Source: an uncultured Flavobacteriales bacterium (GTDB lineage: Bacteria; Bacteroidota; Bacteroidia; Flavobacteriales_D; CAJJDF01). Taken from it: a DNA stretch of 64,000 nt. The stretch lies in the NCBI GenBank assembly GCA_905182785.1, contig CAJJDF010000016.1:1-64000 (forward strand), in the 5' to 3' direction. Below, one piece after another: positions 35,961-44,750 of the stretch; the first letter of the stretch is position 1, and the number at the start of each line of letters is the position of its first letter. The position numbers and the translations under genes were made by a program. The notes beneath the pieces were generated by a model. It was not told where the DNA came from. It made no database searches and worked only from the letters and a program-made list of their open reading frames with translations.

Positions 35961-36517
35961 TAGTCAAACCATTTTTTATCCAAACATTCCTTTAGCTGAA
36001 TCTTAGCTCGGTGGATGATTACCCAAAAATTGGACGAAGTTATTTCATACTCATTACATATTTCTTCAGAATCTTTATTGTCAATGAATTTATCAATAAA
36101 AATTCCTCTTTGTTTCTCTGGCAACAATTCAATGCAACTCATTAATGCTCCTCGCAGTTCAGTGTTTTCTATAGTTGCTTCTGTTTCATTCACTTCTCTG
36201 TTGGGAGTTGTAGCTTCTATCCAGTTATTTTCGTTTTCATCATTGGAAGTGTATTGAGAAATAGGTCTAGTTTTTCTGCTTTGTTGTTGCCTCCAGTGGT
36301 CTATTATTTTTCGCTTAAGAATAGAAAAAAGCCAAGTCTTAACGGTACTTTTTTGTTCAAATCTATCCCAAGCTTTCAATGCAGAAAAAAATGTATCTTG
36401 GACTAAATCCTTGGCCAAATCACGATCACCAACTCTATTTGCTGCAAAATTAAAGAGCATATCAGAGTAATCGTCTACCCAGGTATTTAAATCTATGTCG
36501 CTTTTTTTCTTGACCAA
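35960..36517 (-). CDS. ECF-type RNA polymerase sigma factor
   Basis: A 185-residue group 4 sigma factor. Region 2 (DYSDMLFNFAANRVGDRDLAKDLVQDTFFSALKAWDRFEQKSTVKTWLFSILKRKIIDHWRQ) binds the -10 element, and region 4 (MSCIELLPEKQRGIFIDKFIDNKDSEEICNEYEITSSNFWVIIHRAKIQL) contacts -35. The start is TTG at 36517, 3 bases after the mazG stop; no better start is in frame. It is followed by its presumed regulator. Confidence 0.88.
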   Translation of the reverse strand: MVKKKSDIDLNTWVDDYSDMLFNFAANRVGDRDLAKDLVQDTFFSALKAWDRFEQKSTVKTWLFSILKRKIIDHWRQQQSRKTRPISQYTSNDENENNWIEATTPNREVNETEATIENTELRGALMSCIELLPEKQRGIFIDKFIDNKDSEEICNEYEITSSNFWVIIHRAKIQLKECLDKKWFD

Positions 36518-36520
36518 AAA

Positions 36521-37282
36521 TTATGTTTTTTTTGCTTTTTCCCAATACATGTCCATTTCCTCCAAACTCATTTCCGACAGTTCTTTTCCGTCTTTTTTCG
36601 ATTCAGTCTCAAGATATTGAAATCTTTTAATGAATTTTTTGTTTGTTCTTTCTAGGGCATTTTCAGGGTTTACTCCTATAAATCTAGCATAATTAATTAA
36701 GGAAAACAATACATCCCCAAATTCATCTTCTATCTTATCAGTCTTTCCGTCAATCTCTACTTTTAGCTCCTCAATTTCTTCTATTACTTTCTCCCACACT
36801 TGATCTTTGTTATCCCAATCAAATCCTATTCCTCGAGCTTTCTCTTGAATTCTAGCTGCTTTCACCAAAGCAGGAAGTGACCTTGGAACTCCTTCCAAAA
36901 CTGATTTTTTTCCTGATTTAAGTTTTATTTTTTCCCAATTTCTTTTTACTTCTTCTTCCGTCTCGGCAATGGTATCTCCATAAATATGAGGATGTCTTTC
37001 TACCAATTTATCGCACACACTATTTAGTGCATCTGCAATATCAAACTCATTGGTTTCAGAAGCAATTTTTGCATAAAAAACGAGGTGAAGCATCACATCT
37101 CCAATCTCTTCTTTTATATCTTGCATGTTTCCATCTAAGATGGCATCTGCCAATTCGTAAGTTTCCTCTATGGTAAGATGACGGAGCGATTCTATCGTTT
37201 GTTTTTTATCCCAAGGACATTCGGCACGAAGCTCATCCATGATAATTAATAACCGCTCGAATGCTTTGAGTTTATTTTGCAT
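36521..37282 (-). CDS. mazG: Nucleoside triphosphate pyrophosphohydrolase MazG
   Basis: A 253-residue cytosolic house-cleaning enzyme that hydrolyses NTPs to NMP and pyrophosphate. Two MazG folds are visible: the first with CPWDKKQTIESL, EETYELADAI and EEIGDVMLHLVFYA, the second near residues 170-215 (EIEELKVEIDG, EDEFGDVLFSLINYAR). I chose the ATG at 37282; the frame extends to a TTG at 37294 that would add four residues. The start overlaps the preceding lipoprotein gene by 11 bases. Confidence 0.92.
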   Translation of the reverse strand: MQNKLKAFERLLIIMDELRAECPWDKKQTIESLRHLTIEETYELADAILDGNMQDIKEEIGDVMLHLVFYAKIASETNEFDIADALNSVCDKLVERHPHIYGDTIAETEEEVKRNWEKIKLKSGKKSVLEGVPRSLPALVKAARIQEKARGIGFDWDNKDQVWEKVIEEIEELKVEIDGKTDKIEDEFGDVLFSLINYARFIGVNPENALERTNKKFIKRFQYLETESKKDGKELSEMSLEEMDMYWEKAKKT

Positions 37283-37856
37283 TTTGCTTTTCAAATAATT
37301 CCATTAATTCCTCATCCGATAAATCAATTGTTTTTAATCTCGCCTTGTGGTTCTCAATAGATGAGTGATTTGGAAATTTTTCTATGATTTCTTTAATCGC
37401 TTTTTTTGCTTCTTCCTTACTGTCCATTTTATCGTAAAGAAAAGCCCTTAAATTCATTTCTTCAATGATATTTGTGTCAGTTGAATTTTCGTCAATAATT
37501 AGAGTGTTCAATCTTATTGCTTCGTAATCTTGATTAAGTCCCATTGCAGCTCTCACACCTTTTCTAATGGCTTCTCTTCTGTGTTCGCTAGTTGTAAATT
37601 TTGAAGCATGTTTTTGTGCAGATTCCAACATTTTTATTGAATAAGCTTTACTTAACTCAAGCGAATCTTCGTTCATCAATTTCTTTTCCAACTCTTCCAT
37701 GTAATAATACAATTCCATGTCGACCAATGAATCAAGGTTAGTTAGCATAAATTGCTCCTCTGCGTTTACAGCTTCTTCTACTGGAGTTGAAGGTTCTGAG
37801 TTACAAGAAAAAAGCAAAACTGCTGAACTGATTGTGATTAAAATTATTTTTTTCAT
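37272..37856 (-). CDS. Hypothetical lipoprotein upstream of mazG
   Basis: Signal peptide ending LLFSC places the lipid anchor at residue 18. The mature 176 residues are acidic and helical, with TPR-like periodicity (MNLRAFLYDKMDSKEEAKKAIKEIIEKFP), suggesting a helical scaffold in the periplasm or on the outer membrane. No catalytic motif. It is first in a compact cluster with mazG, sigma factor and anti-sigma-like protein. Confidence 0.7.
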   Translation of the reverse strand: MKKIILITISSAVLLFSCNSEPSTPVEEAVNAEEQFMLTNLDSLVDMELYYYMEELEKKLMNEDSLELSKAYSIKMLESAQKHASKFTTSEHRREAIRKGVRAAMGLNQDYEAIRLNTLIIDENSTDTNIIEEMNLRAFLYDKMDSKEEAKKAIKEIIEKFPNHSSIENHKARLKTIDLSDEELMELFEKQNAK

Positions 37857-37930
37857 TTTATTTTTTATTTCTGTAAATATATAATTTTTGAGATTTTATT
37901 AATCTCTATTTTACTTCATTTTTATACGGG

Positions 37931-39031
37931 TCATTTTACCAATTCCCCTTGGTCAATTTCAAAGGAAAAACATTCGTATTTTCTTTTTTTGAAAAACGCA
38001 GGCAATCTTTTTGTATTGGTATCCGTAATAAATACTTGACCATATACTCCTTCACATATTTGGTTCATTAAATGAGCGATCCTGTGTTCATCTAGTTTGT
38101 CATAAATGTCATCCAGCAATAAGATAGGCTTTGATTCTGTTTTGGATTCAATGTGCTTAAATTGTGCTAATTTCAATGCGATCAAAAATGTTTTTTGTTG
38201 TCCTTGTGAACCAAATTTTTTCAAGGGTCTGTTTTCAATTTCAAAACTAAAATCATCTTTGTGAGTTCCTTTGGTTGTGTAACCAATGAATTTCTCTTTG
38301 TATAAACTGTCCTTCAATAAATCCTCAAAATTCTTTTCATCCAATTGCGATTTATAATTCAATTGAGCGGTTTCGTTTCCTCCAGAAATAGTGGAGTAAA
38401 TTTCATCAAAAACTAATTTAAATTCGGATATAAATTTCGTTCTGTGTTCATAAATTTCTTCTCCAACAGCTATTAATTGTTCATCCCAAATTTGCAAAGA
38501 TAATTCATCAAATTTTGCTCCTTGTTGTAGGTTTTTTAAAAATGCATTTCTTTGTACCAGCACTTTATTATATTTAATAAGTGTTTGCAGGTACTTTTTG
38601 TCGTATTGAGAAATTATTAAATCTATAAATTTCCTCCTCGTTTCACTTCCATCATAAATCAAATTAGTATCCATAGGAGAAATAAGAACTGTATTGATTA
38701 ATCCAATGTGTTCAGATAATTTCTCGTATTCTTTCTTCCCTTTTTTGAAAACTTTTTTCTTCCCTCTTTTAACTCCACAGTATACATTCTCAGGTTTTTC
38801 TTCTCCTTTAAATTCTCCTTGAATCACAAAAAAGTCTTCTTCGTTTTTTATGTTTTGGGAATCTACTGAGTTAAAAAAACTCTTGCAGTTTGATAAATAA
38901 TAAATACCATCTAATAGGTTGGTTTTTCCCATTCCATTTTTACCCAAAAAACAGTTGACAAACGGAGATACTTTTACCTCTATTTGGTCGTAGTTTTTGA
39001 AATTAAGAAGAGAAATTTTATTTAAAATCAC
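37931..39031 (-). CDS. recF: DNA replication and repair protein RecF
   Basis: A 366-residue SMC-like ATPase that loads RecA at gapped DNA. Walker A is GKNGMGKT (30-37) after the typical opening LLNFKNYDQIEV; the signature KFGSQGQQKTFLIALKLAQ and Walker B PILLLDDIYDKLD are near the C-terminus. The start is GTG at 39031, which gives exactly the expected RecF beginning. It is not next to dnaN or gyrB here, as usual in Bacteroidota. Confidence 0.93.
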   Translation of the reverse strand: MILNKISLLNFKNYDQIEVKVSPFVNCFLGKNGMGKTNLLDGIYYLSNCKSFFNSVDSQNIKNEEDFFVIQGEFKGEEKPENVYCGVKRGKKKVFKKGKKEYEKLSEHIGLINTVLISPMDTNLIYDGSETRRKFIDLIISQYDKKYLQTLIKYNKVLVQRNAFLKNLQQGAKFDELSLQIWDEQLIAVGEEIYEHRTKFISEFKLVFDEIYSTISGGNETAQLNYKSQLDEKNFEDLLKDSLYKEKFIGYTTKGTHKDDFSFEIENRPLKKFGSQGQQKTFLIALKLAQFKHIESKTESKPILLLDDIYDKLDEHRIAHLMNQICEGVYGQVFITDTNTKRLPAFFKKRKYECFSFEIDQGELVK

Positions 39032-39150
39032 AGATTTATAATTCGTTTTGGAATTGATTACTAAAATACTATTTTTTGAACAAATTAACAGAGAAACCGA
39101 GGGGGATTTTGTAATTTGTAATTCATAATATTTTAATTCTAAAAGCAGAG

Positions 39151-40725
39151 ATGAAAAGATTTAAATCCAGTGTGTTGATGTTACTAGTTTTTACAGGGAT
39201 AGTTTCTTGTGTAAAATTCAAAAAAGCAGATTTAGTAATCCATAATGCACGAATTTATACAGTAAATGGAGAGTTTGAAGTGGCCCAAGCCATGGCAATT
39301 ACAGATGGAATAATTGTGGCTGTAGGGAAGGAGCATGAGATTATGAATAAATACAGAGCTTCAGAAATTATAGATGCCGAAACTCGTCCGATTTACCCTG
39401 GTTTTATTGATGCACATTGCCATTTTTTAGGTTCTGGGCTTAATGGGTTGGCAGTAAATTTGAGTGAAGCAAAATCCATGGAGGAAATTGTAGAGTTACT
39501 TCAAAACGGAAAGAAGGATAAGTTGGATTGGTTAATAGGTTTTGGTTGGGACGAAAATAAATGGGATTCTCCAGAACTTAATAATAACTTATTAAACGAA
39601 AAATTCACTGACATTCCTGTTATGCTTTGGAGAGTGGACGGGCACAGTTTACTTGCTAATAATATGGCTTTGCTTAAAACAGAGTTTATGCCAGAGTTAT
39701 TTAATGGAATCGTAAAAGAAGAAAATATTCATCATTTTACTAAAGCAATAAACTATACCAAACAACAAAAAAAGAATGCGTTACGAAATTCGGAATCAGC
39801 TTTTTTTTCACAAGGAATTACTACAGTTTCTGATGCTGGATTAACCAAAGAAGAGGTAGAATTAATTCAATCTATGCAAGAGTCAGGAACGCTTGAAATG
39901 AGAATTTATGCCATGCTTTTTCCTTCTCCAGAATCCTTAGAAATGGATGCGATTTTTGAAGATAGACTAACGGTAAACTCTTATAAAGTTATGCTAGATG
40001 GGAGTGTGGGGTCTAAATCTGCTTGTTTTAAATCTCCCTACCGAGGAACTAATAATTATGGAAAATTATTAATGTCAAGAGATAGTTTGGCACGAATTGC
40101 ACTCCTTGCTTACAACAAAGGTTTTCAGTTAAATGTTCATGCTATTGGAGATTCGGCAGTGAAAGTAGCCTTGGTTGAAATGGGAAAAGTATTGAAAGAA
40201 ACGAACGGAATGACCTGGCGAATAGAACACGCACAATCTGTGAGCGAAGAAGATGTAAAACTATTTGGTCAGTACAATATTATTCCTTCGGTTCAGCCTA
40301 CACACTTGGTAGATGACATGAAAGCAGGAATTGTAAAATCTGTAGATAAAGAATCGCTTAAAAACTCATACCGATTAAAATCCTTGTTGGAACAAAATCA
40401 AACTATAGCTTTAGGAACAGATTTTCCTGTAGCGAGTAAAAATCCAGTAGAGACTTTTTACAATGCCATTGTGAGAAACCCAAGAATAGAATTTCCGATT
40501 GCTGACAATGAAAATTTGACAAGGGAAGAAGCTCTTAAAGGGATTACATTTTGGCCAGCTTTAGCCAATAAAGAATACGGAACCAAAGGAACTATTGAAG
40601 TTGGAAAATTTGCTGATTTCGTAATCCTGAATCGTGACATTATGAAGGTGCCAGAAGAGGAAATAAAAGACGCCAAGGTTGTTTATACTTTTGTGAATGG
40701 AGTAATTGTATTTGAGAATAGGTAG
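39151..40725 (+). CDS. Amidohydrolase family lipoprotein (YtcJ-like)
   Basis: A 524-residue metal-dependent hydrolase with a lipobox ending IVSC (about residue 20), hence exported and anchored. The amidohydrolase signature is clear: DLVIHNARIYTVNG, PGFIDAHCHFLG (HxH metal ligands), a later HAIGDSAV and WRIEHAQSV, and LGTDFPVASKNP with the metal aspartate. Members cleave N-acyl or amide bonds of varied substrates; the substrate is unknown. Divergent from recF across 119 bases. Confidence 0.85.
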   Translation: MKRFKSSVLMLLVFTGIVSCVKFKKADLVIHNARIYTVNGEFEVAQAMAITDGIIVAVGKEHEIMNKYRASEIIDAETRPIYPGFIDAHCHFLGSGLNGLAVNLSEAKSMEEIVELLQNGKKDKLDWLIGFGWDENKWDSPELNNNLLNEKFTDIPVMLWRVDGHSLLANNMALLKTEFMPELFNGIVKEENIHHFTKAINYTKQQKKNALRNSESAFFSQGITTVSDAGLTKEEVELIQSMQESGTLEMRIYAMLFPSPESLEMDAIFEDRLTVNSYKVMLDGSVGSKSACFKSPYRGTNNYGKLLMSRDSLARIALLAYNKGFQLNVHAIGDSAVKVALVEMGKVLKETNGMTWRIEHAQSVSEEDVKLFGQYNIIPSVQPTHLVDDMKAGIVKSVDKESLKNSYRLKSLLEQNQTIALGTDFPVASKNPVETFYNAIVRNPRIEFPIADNENLTREEALKGITFWPALANKEYGTKGTIEVGKFADFVILNRDIMKVPEEEIKDAKVVYTFVNGVIVFENR

Positions 40726-40847
40726 ATTATTCTAAGAAAATAAGTGGAAAGTTGTTGTTGAGAAATGGAGAACGGACAATGATGGTAGAGCAGATATATA
40801 AGTAGGAAAACTCCTCCTTGACTATTCAAGTCCGTCTGAACGGAGTC

Positions 40848-40923
40848 GAAGACTGTAACGCGAATCGATTTATTTTTATAAAGATTTCGTATTCTTTGTG
40901 AGATCCTGAAATGAATTCAGGAT
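40848..40923. repeat. Second copy of the palindromic repeat modules seen at 8.4 kb
   Basis: In the 298-bp gap after 40725: a GAGTCGAAG stretch, the 14-mer TATTCTTTGTGAGA (40890-40903, exact reverse complement of 8462-8475), and a hairpin ATCCTGAA-atgaa-TTCAGGAT (40903-40923) followed by GACT. The rest of the gap shows no gene. Confidence 0.7.
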
Positions 40924-41023
40924 GACTGGAATAATAACTCAATAATTTGGGTAACTAATTGATAAGTTTATTTGAATTTCATCCTAATGAATAACTGTTT
41001 TCGCAACATCAATTATCAATTAA

Positions 41024-41671
41024 CTAATTCAACTCCCTATACATCCCAATCCAATCGGGGTTTTGCATGTCTTTAAATAACTCAAATATTTTTGGGCCAT
41101 GAAAATAATCTTGAATTTGATTAACTCCGTATTTCTGTAAATAAACTGTTTGTGCGTAACTAGGTCGCCATCTATTTGCAGACCAACCTCTGTCCTCATC
41201 AGGAACTATACTTGCACCTTTACTATACCTAGGATGAATAGAATAACGTAATTTCCATATATCCCAAACAGGCAAGCAAATTGGTCGCATATCTTCCCAA
41301 AGTGTATCTACATAGGTCATTCCACCTCTTAGGATGGGAACGTCTAAAATATACCCGCAATCAATTCCTACTTCCTTAAAAAAATCTATTCTTTCTGGGT
41401 TTGCAGAATTTTTTAATAAGCCTTTGGCATACATTACAAAATTTTCTTCAGTAATGTTTGATTTACTTACAATTTCTCCCGTTAAAGAATTTATTTTAAG
41501 CATGACAAAGGTAACCGTTCCTGAGCTAGCAGTTGGGTTTATATTAAATCCTAATTCGTATTTAACACTAAAATTAGTAGTTTGTGAATTAATACATAAC
41601 GGAAACATTCCTACACAGAAAATAAGTGTAGATAGATAAAGATTAGGTATAATTTTTTTGATCACAGTCAT
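41024..41671 (-). CDS. Unknown secreted protein, 215 residues
   Basis: I start at the ATG at 41671; the frame extends upstream into the neighbouring flavoprotein gene without a signal peptide, whereas this start gives a signal peptide of about 28 residues (TLIFCVGMFPLCINSQ). The mature protein contains an aromatic, Pro-rich C-terminal half (GMTYVDTLWEDMRPICLPVWDIWKLRY, then NPDWIGMYREL) that looks conserved but matches no family I know. It follows the flavoprotein gene by 38 bases on the same strand and may be cotranscribed. Confidence 0.6.
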   Translation of the reverse strand: MTVIKKIIPNLYLSTLIFCVGMFPLCINSQTTNFSVKYELGFNINPTASSGTVTFVMLKINSLTGEIVSKSNITEENFVMYAKGLLKNSANPERIDFFKEVGIDCGYILDVPILRGGMTYVDTLWEDMRPICLPVWDIWKLRYSIHPRYSKGASIVPDEDRGWSANRWRPSYAQTVYLQKYGVNQIQDYFHGPKIFELFKDMQNPDWIGMYRELN

Positions 41672-41709
41672 TCGTTTTGCTCTATTAAAAACAAAAATTA
41701 AGCCAAAAT

Positions 41710-43218
41710 TTACAACCTTTGTAGGGGAGTACAAACTCCATCTACGCAACTGTAACACTTTAGTTTATCTTTAAAAATAGAAGATTTAAAAACTGATTTA
41801 TTCAGTAACATTCTCACACACTCCTGAATTCCTTCAATGATAGAAGGATGAGGATGAATAAGTTCGGCAAGTTCTTCTATTCCTTTGTCCATTTTTATAA
41901 GTAAAGCAACCGCCTGAATCGCACTAGAAGCGTGTTCTCCAATGGCTCTCATTCCAAGAATTTTCATTTCCTTGTCGTTGGTCACAATAATCTTAAAAAA
42001 ACCTTCTGTTTTTCTCATGGCAATTGCACGGGCAATGCACGAATAATCTAATTTTACAACCTTAATCGGTATGTTTTGTTCGCCACATTGTTTTTCATTC
42101 ATTCCCACAGCAGCCACTTCTGGATCTAGGAACATAATGTTACTAATGTTGTCGTAAGAAATTCTTTCTTTTTCTTCTTCCGAAAACATCCTTTCTACTG
42201 CATGTCTTCCTTCCAATTCTCCAACATTTACCAAGGATATATGTCCTGATACATCACCTACAGAGTATATATTAGGAACATTGGTTTGTGTATCGTCATC
42301 TCCAATGTGTCTTCCTCTTTTACTCATCAAGACACCAGCATTCTCCATTCCAATGTTTTCAAAATTTGGAATTCTACCAATAGAAAGCATTGCTTTTTCT
42401 ACTCTTATTACTTCTTTTCTTCCGTCTTCGTAAGCTAATTCATATTCAACTTCTCCGTCTATTTTTTCTAACCTCACTAGGCTAGCTTTGTTGTGAATTG
42501 TTACTCCATTTTTCTTTAGGTTATTTTCTACCAAAGAAGAAATGTCACGGTCTTCGAAAGGAAGAATGTGATTTGCTTTATCTATCAAATATACTTTTGT
42601 TTTACTAAAACTAGAGAACATAGTTGCGTATTCACAACCAATCACTCCAGCCCCTACAATTACTAAGCTTGTTGGAAAAGCCTCCATGTGATGAATTCCA
42701 TCACTGGTCATAATTGTTTTCTCATCTACATCAATAGTAGGAATTTTTCTTGGCCTACTTCCTGTTGCAATAACTATGTTTTCTGCCCAAATTACAGTCT
42801 CGGTTTCGTCCTTTCTCATGATTTCTACTTCGTGTTTAGAAATCATTTTGGCCGTACCTTTTTCATAAGTAAATCTATCTTTTAGTTTGGTGTCCAACAT
42901 TTTTACGTGAGAAGAATACTGAAACTTACGTTCAAAAACTGCATCTTTGATCGTTTTTTGTACGTCATCCCAAGTTACTTCCAGTTGCCTTCTTCCTGCA
43001 GAATACAGAGAGGTATTTATTGTGTCGACTTTTCTCGAAAGTTCCCACATTGTTTTTGAAGTTAATGCTCCGTTATAAATTCCGGCTCCACCCAATTTGT
43101 TTTTTTCTATCAAAACAACTGATTTCCCAAAATCTACGGCTCTCATTGCGGCAGCATAGCCTGCAGGCCCTCCTCCAATGATGCACACATCAAATTTTTT
43201 AGTCGAATTTTCTTCCAC
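41710..43218 (-). CDS. FAD/NAD(P) oxidoreductase of the dihydrolipoamide dehydrogenase family lacking its redox disulfide
   Basis: A 502-residue flavoprotein starting with GTG at 43218. FAD site GGGPAG (15-20), NAD(P) site IVVGAGVIGCEY-like GAGVIG, GDVSG, and the C-terminal HPHPSIIE with the catalytic-pair region are all present. The C-x4-C disulfide of dihydrolipoamide dehydrogenases is replaced by G46 and A51 in GGAGIYNGALTSK, as in soluble transhydrogenase-like proteins that lost one cysteine, but here both are gone. A short extension ends in KCYSCVDGVC (C488, C491, C496). Reaction unknown; electron transfer through the tail cysteines is a guess. Confidence 0.75.
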   Translation of the reverse strand: MEENSTKKFDVCIIGGGPAGYAAAMRAVDFGKSVVLIEKNKLGGAGIYNGALTSKTMWELSRKVDTINTSLYSAGRRQLEVTWDDVQKTIKDAVFERKFQYSSHVKMLDTKLKDRFTYEKGTAKMISKHEVEIMRKDETETVIWAENIVIATGSRPRKIPTIDVDEKTIMTSDGIHHMEAFPTSLVIVGAGVIGCEYATMFSSFSKTKVYLIDKANHILPFEDRDISSLVENNLKKNGVTIHNKASLVRLEKIDGEVEYELAYEDGRKEVIRVEKAMLSIGRIPNFENIGMENAGVLMSKRGRHIGDDDTQTNVPNIYSVGDVSGHISLVNVGELEGRHAVERMFSEEEKERISYDNISNIMFLDPEVAAVGMNEKQCGEQNIPIKVVKLDYSCIARAIAMRKTEGFFKIIVTNDKEMKILGMRAIGEHASSAIQAVALLIKMDKGIEELAELIHPHPSIIEGIQECVRMLLNKSVFKSSIFKDKLKCYSCVDGVCTPLQRL

Positions 43219-43326
43219 TCTTATTTTTTTAATTTTAACTCGTATTCCATTACTTATCTAGCACAAGGTATGAATTTTTTCACTTTTGTGCTTCATTTTA
43301 ATTAATTCTTAATCAATTAGTTTTTG

Positions 43327-43334
43327 TAGTTTTG
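43327..43334 (+). promoter_or_regulatory. -7 promoter box TAGTTTTG for the Cys-cluster gene
   Basis: TAGTTTTG matches TAnnTTTG, 28 bases before the ATG at 43363. Confidence 0.4.
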
Positions 43335-43362
43335 TGGTACTCGTTTTATAAAATGAATACCT

Positions 43363-43893
43363 ATGATGGAATACCAAAAAATACTAGATCTTCCCAAGCA
43401 AACTGTAGATAAGAACAAAAGCTTTATTACTAAATTAAAAAGGAAGAAAGCAAACTCAATTGATGATATGTTTCACGAAAAGCACGAAGAGGTTTTTGAA
43501 GACATAGATTGCTTAAAATGCGGAAACTGTTGTAAAACGACAAGTCCTATTTTTAGAGAAATAGACATAAAAAGAATCGCAAAGAAACAAAAAATGAAAG
43601 CGGTTGATTTTATCGAAACTTACCTCAGGATAGATACAGATGGAGATTACGTTTTACAAACTTCACCTTGTGCTTTTTTGGATCAGGAAGATAATAGCTG
43701 TACCATTTATGATTACAGACCATTGGCTTGTGAAGGTTACCCACACACCAACAGAAAAAACATGTATCAAATTCTAGATTTGACGCTAAAAAACACAGAA
43801 ATTTGCCCAGCGGTAGCAAGAATTGTAACCGAATTAGAAAAAGCTACTAATATGGATAGGCCAAAGCCTAGAACTCAAGATGGAAGGGGTTAG
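43363..43893 (+). CDS. YkgJ-family cysteine-cluster protein
   Basis: A 176-residue cytosolic protein with the CxxCgxCC pattern (CLKCGNCC, about residues 50-57) and further cysteines in SPCAFLDQEDNSCTIYDYRPLACEGYP, the zinc- or iron-sulfur-chelating core of the YkgJ/YcgN family. It is predicted to hold one metal centre; no precise function is established. Divergent from the flavoprotein gene, a pairing worth noting since both are redox-type proteins. Confidence 0.8.
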   Translation: MMEYQKILDLPKQTVDKNKSFITKLKRKKANSIDDMFHEKHEEVFEDIDCLKCGNCCKTTSPIFREIDIKRIAKKQKMKAVDFIETYLRIDTDGDYVLQTSPCAFLDQEDNSCTIYDYRPLACEGYPHTNRKNMYQILDLTLKNTEICPAVARIVTELEKATNMDRPKPRTQDGRG

Positions 43894-43932
43894 GTTTAAT
43901 CCCTATATATTTTATTATTCTTAACGTTTTGG

Positions 43933-43958
43933 CTAAACTGCGTTTTAATGCAGTTTAG
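43933..43958. terminator. Hairpin between convergent genes, probable terminator
   Basis: CTAAACTGC (43933-43941) pairs with GCAGTTTAG (43950-43958) across GTTTTAAT, followed on the + strand by GTTTTGTT. Confidence 0.6.
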
Positions 43959-43977
43959 GTTTTGTTGTGTGTAGTTT

Positions 43978-44337
43978 TTAATTAGTTATTGTGAAATTAA
44001 TTCTCACAGTTTCAACATTGGAACATCCAGTGGACTTACCTCCAGAGCAAGTTTCAATTTCAACAAAGTCCGTTCCAGTATAGTTTTGAAGAGGCTCATA
44101 TTTATAAACTACACTCCAATTTGTGCTTGAGTCTCTAATCAATTCACTTTTTTGAAAATGTTGCGCTTGAGTCTGTATAGTTGCTCCTTCTTCATCGCCT
44201 GAAATCATTAAATCAATTTCATAGTCATCAGAATTATTGATAGTTACGTTTACCTCTCTATCACCATTTTCTTTGTTACAATTCGTAAGTGATAAGATAC
44301 AAGTTGCTAAAAATAATAATTTCAGAATCTTCTTCAT
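43978..44337 (-). CDS. Hypothetical lipoprotein, 119 residues
   Basis: Signal peptide ending LTNC (lipobox near residue 20). The mature part has beta-strand character, with VNVTINNSDDYEIDLMISG near the start and ETCSGGKSTGCSNVETVRINFTI at the end, reminiscent of an immunoglobulin-like fold with one possible disulfide. No family assigned. Confidence 0.6.
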   Translation of the reverse strand: MKKILKLLFLATCILSLTNCNKENGDREVNVTINNSDDYEIDLMISGDEEGATIQTQAQHFQKSELIRDSSTNWSVVYKYEPLQNYTGTDFVEIETCSGGKSTGCSNVETVRINFTITN

Positions 44338-44621
44338 ATGTTTTGATTTTAGATTTTAAGTTTGACAATGCATTTTCTTAATCGATATTACACACAACAA
44401 CCGAATATAGTTAACTGTTAAAAGTAATTGACTACTAATTAGTTGTTTTAGTTGAAACGAATGTAATTACTTTTTTTAATATCAGCAAAAAAAAAGTAGG
44501 GTGTTTTAATTAAAAGTTACTGATTGTTAGCAGGAAATAGGGCAAACTTTTTTATTGCTAATTTCGATTAAAATAAAATGCAACTTTTTGGTTATTAAGT
44601 TCATCTTACAATTATTAAACT

Positions 44622-44750
44622 TTAGTTTATAAAACCACCTACAACTATTCCAATTAATACTGCTAATAAATTTCTTAAAATTGAATTCCTAATATTTGTT
44701 CTTTCTTCAAGATTAATAAAACTTTTGTTTTTAACAACAAGAAGCTGCAT
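44622..44750 (-). pseudogene. Possible remnant of a membrane protein N-terminus downstream of arsM
   Basis: A frame from ATG 44750 gives 42 residues ending NSILRNLLAVLIGIVVGGFIN, then TAA. The hydrophobic stretch with RN-x-LAV-x-IG-x-VVG is how a common Bacteroidota membrane-protein family begins, from memory; here it stops where a methionine would be expected and the frame beyond reads SLII before another stop. It overlaps the arsM end by 20 bases. It could also be a real one-helix peptide. The gap 44338-44621 shows no gene or hairpin. Confidence 0.3.

Noticed and set aside
41672-41758. Upstream extension of the secreted protein
   Set aside because: It overlaps the flavoprotein gene end and would bury the signal peptide.
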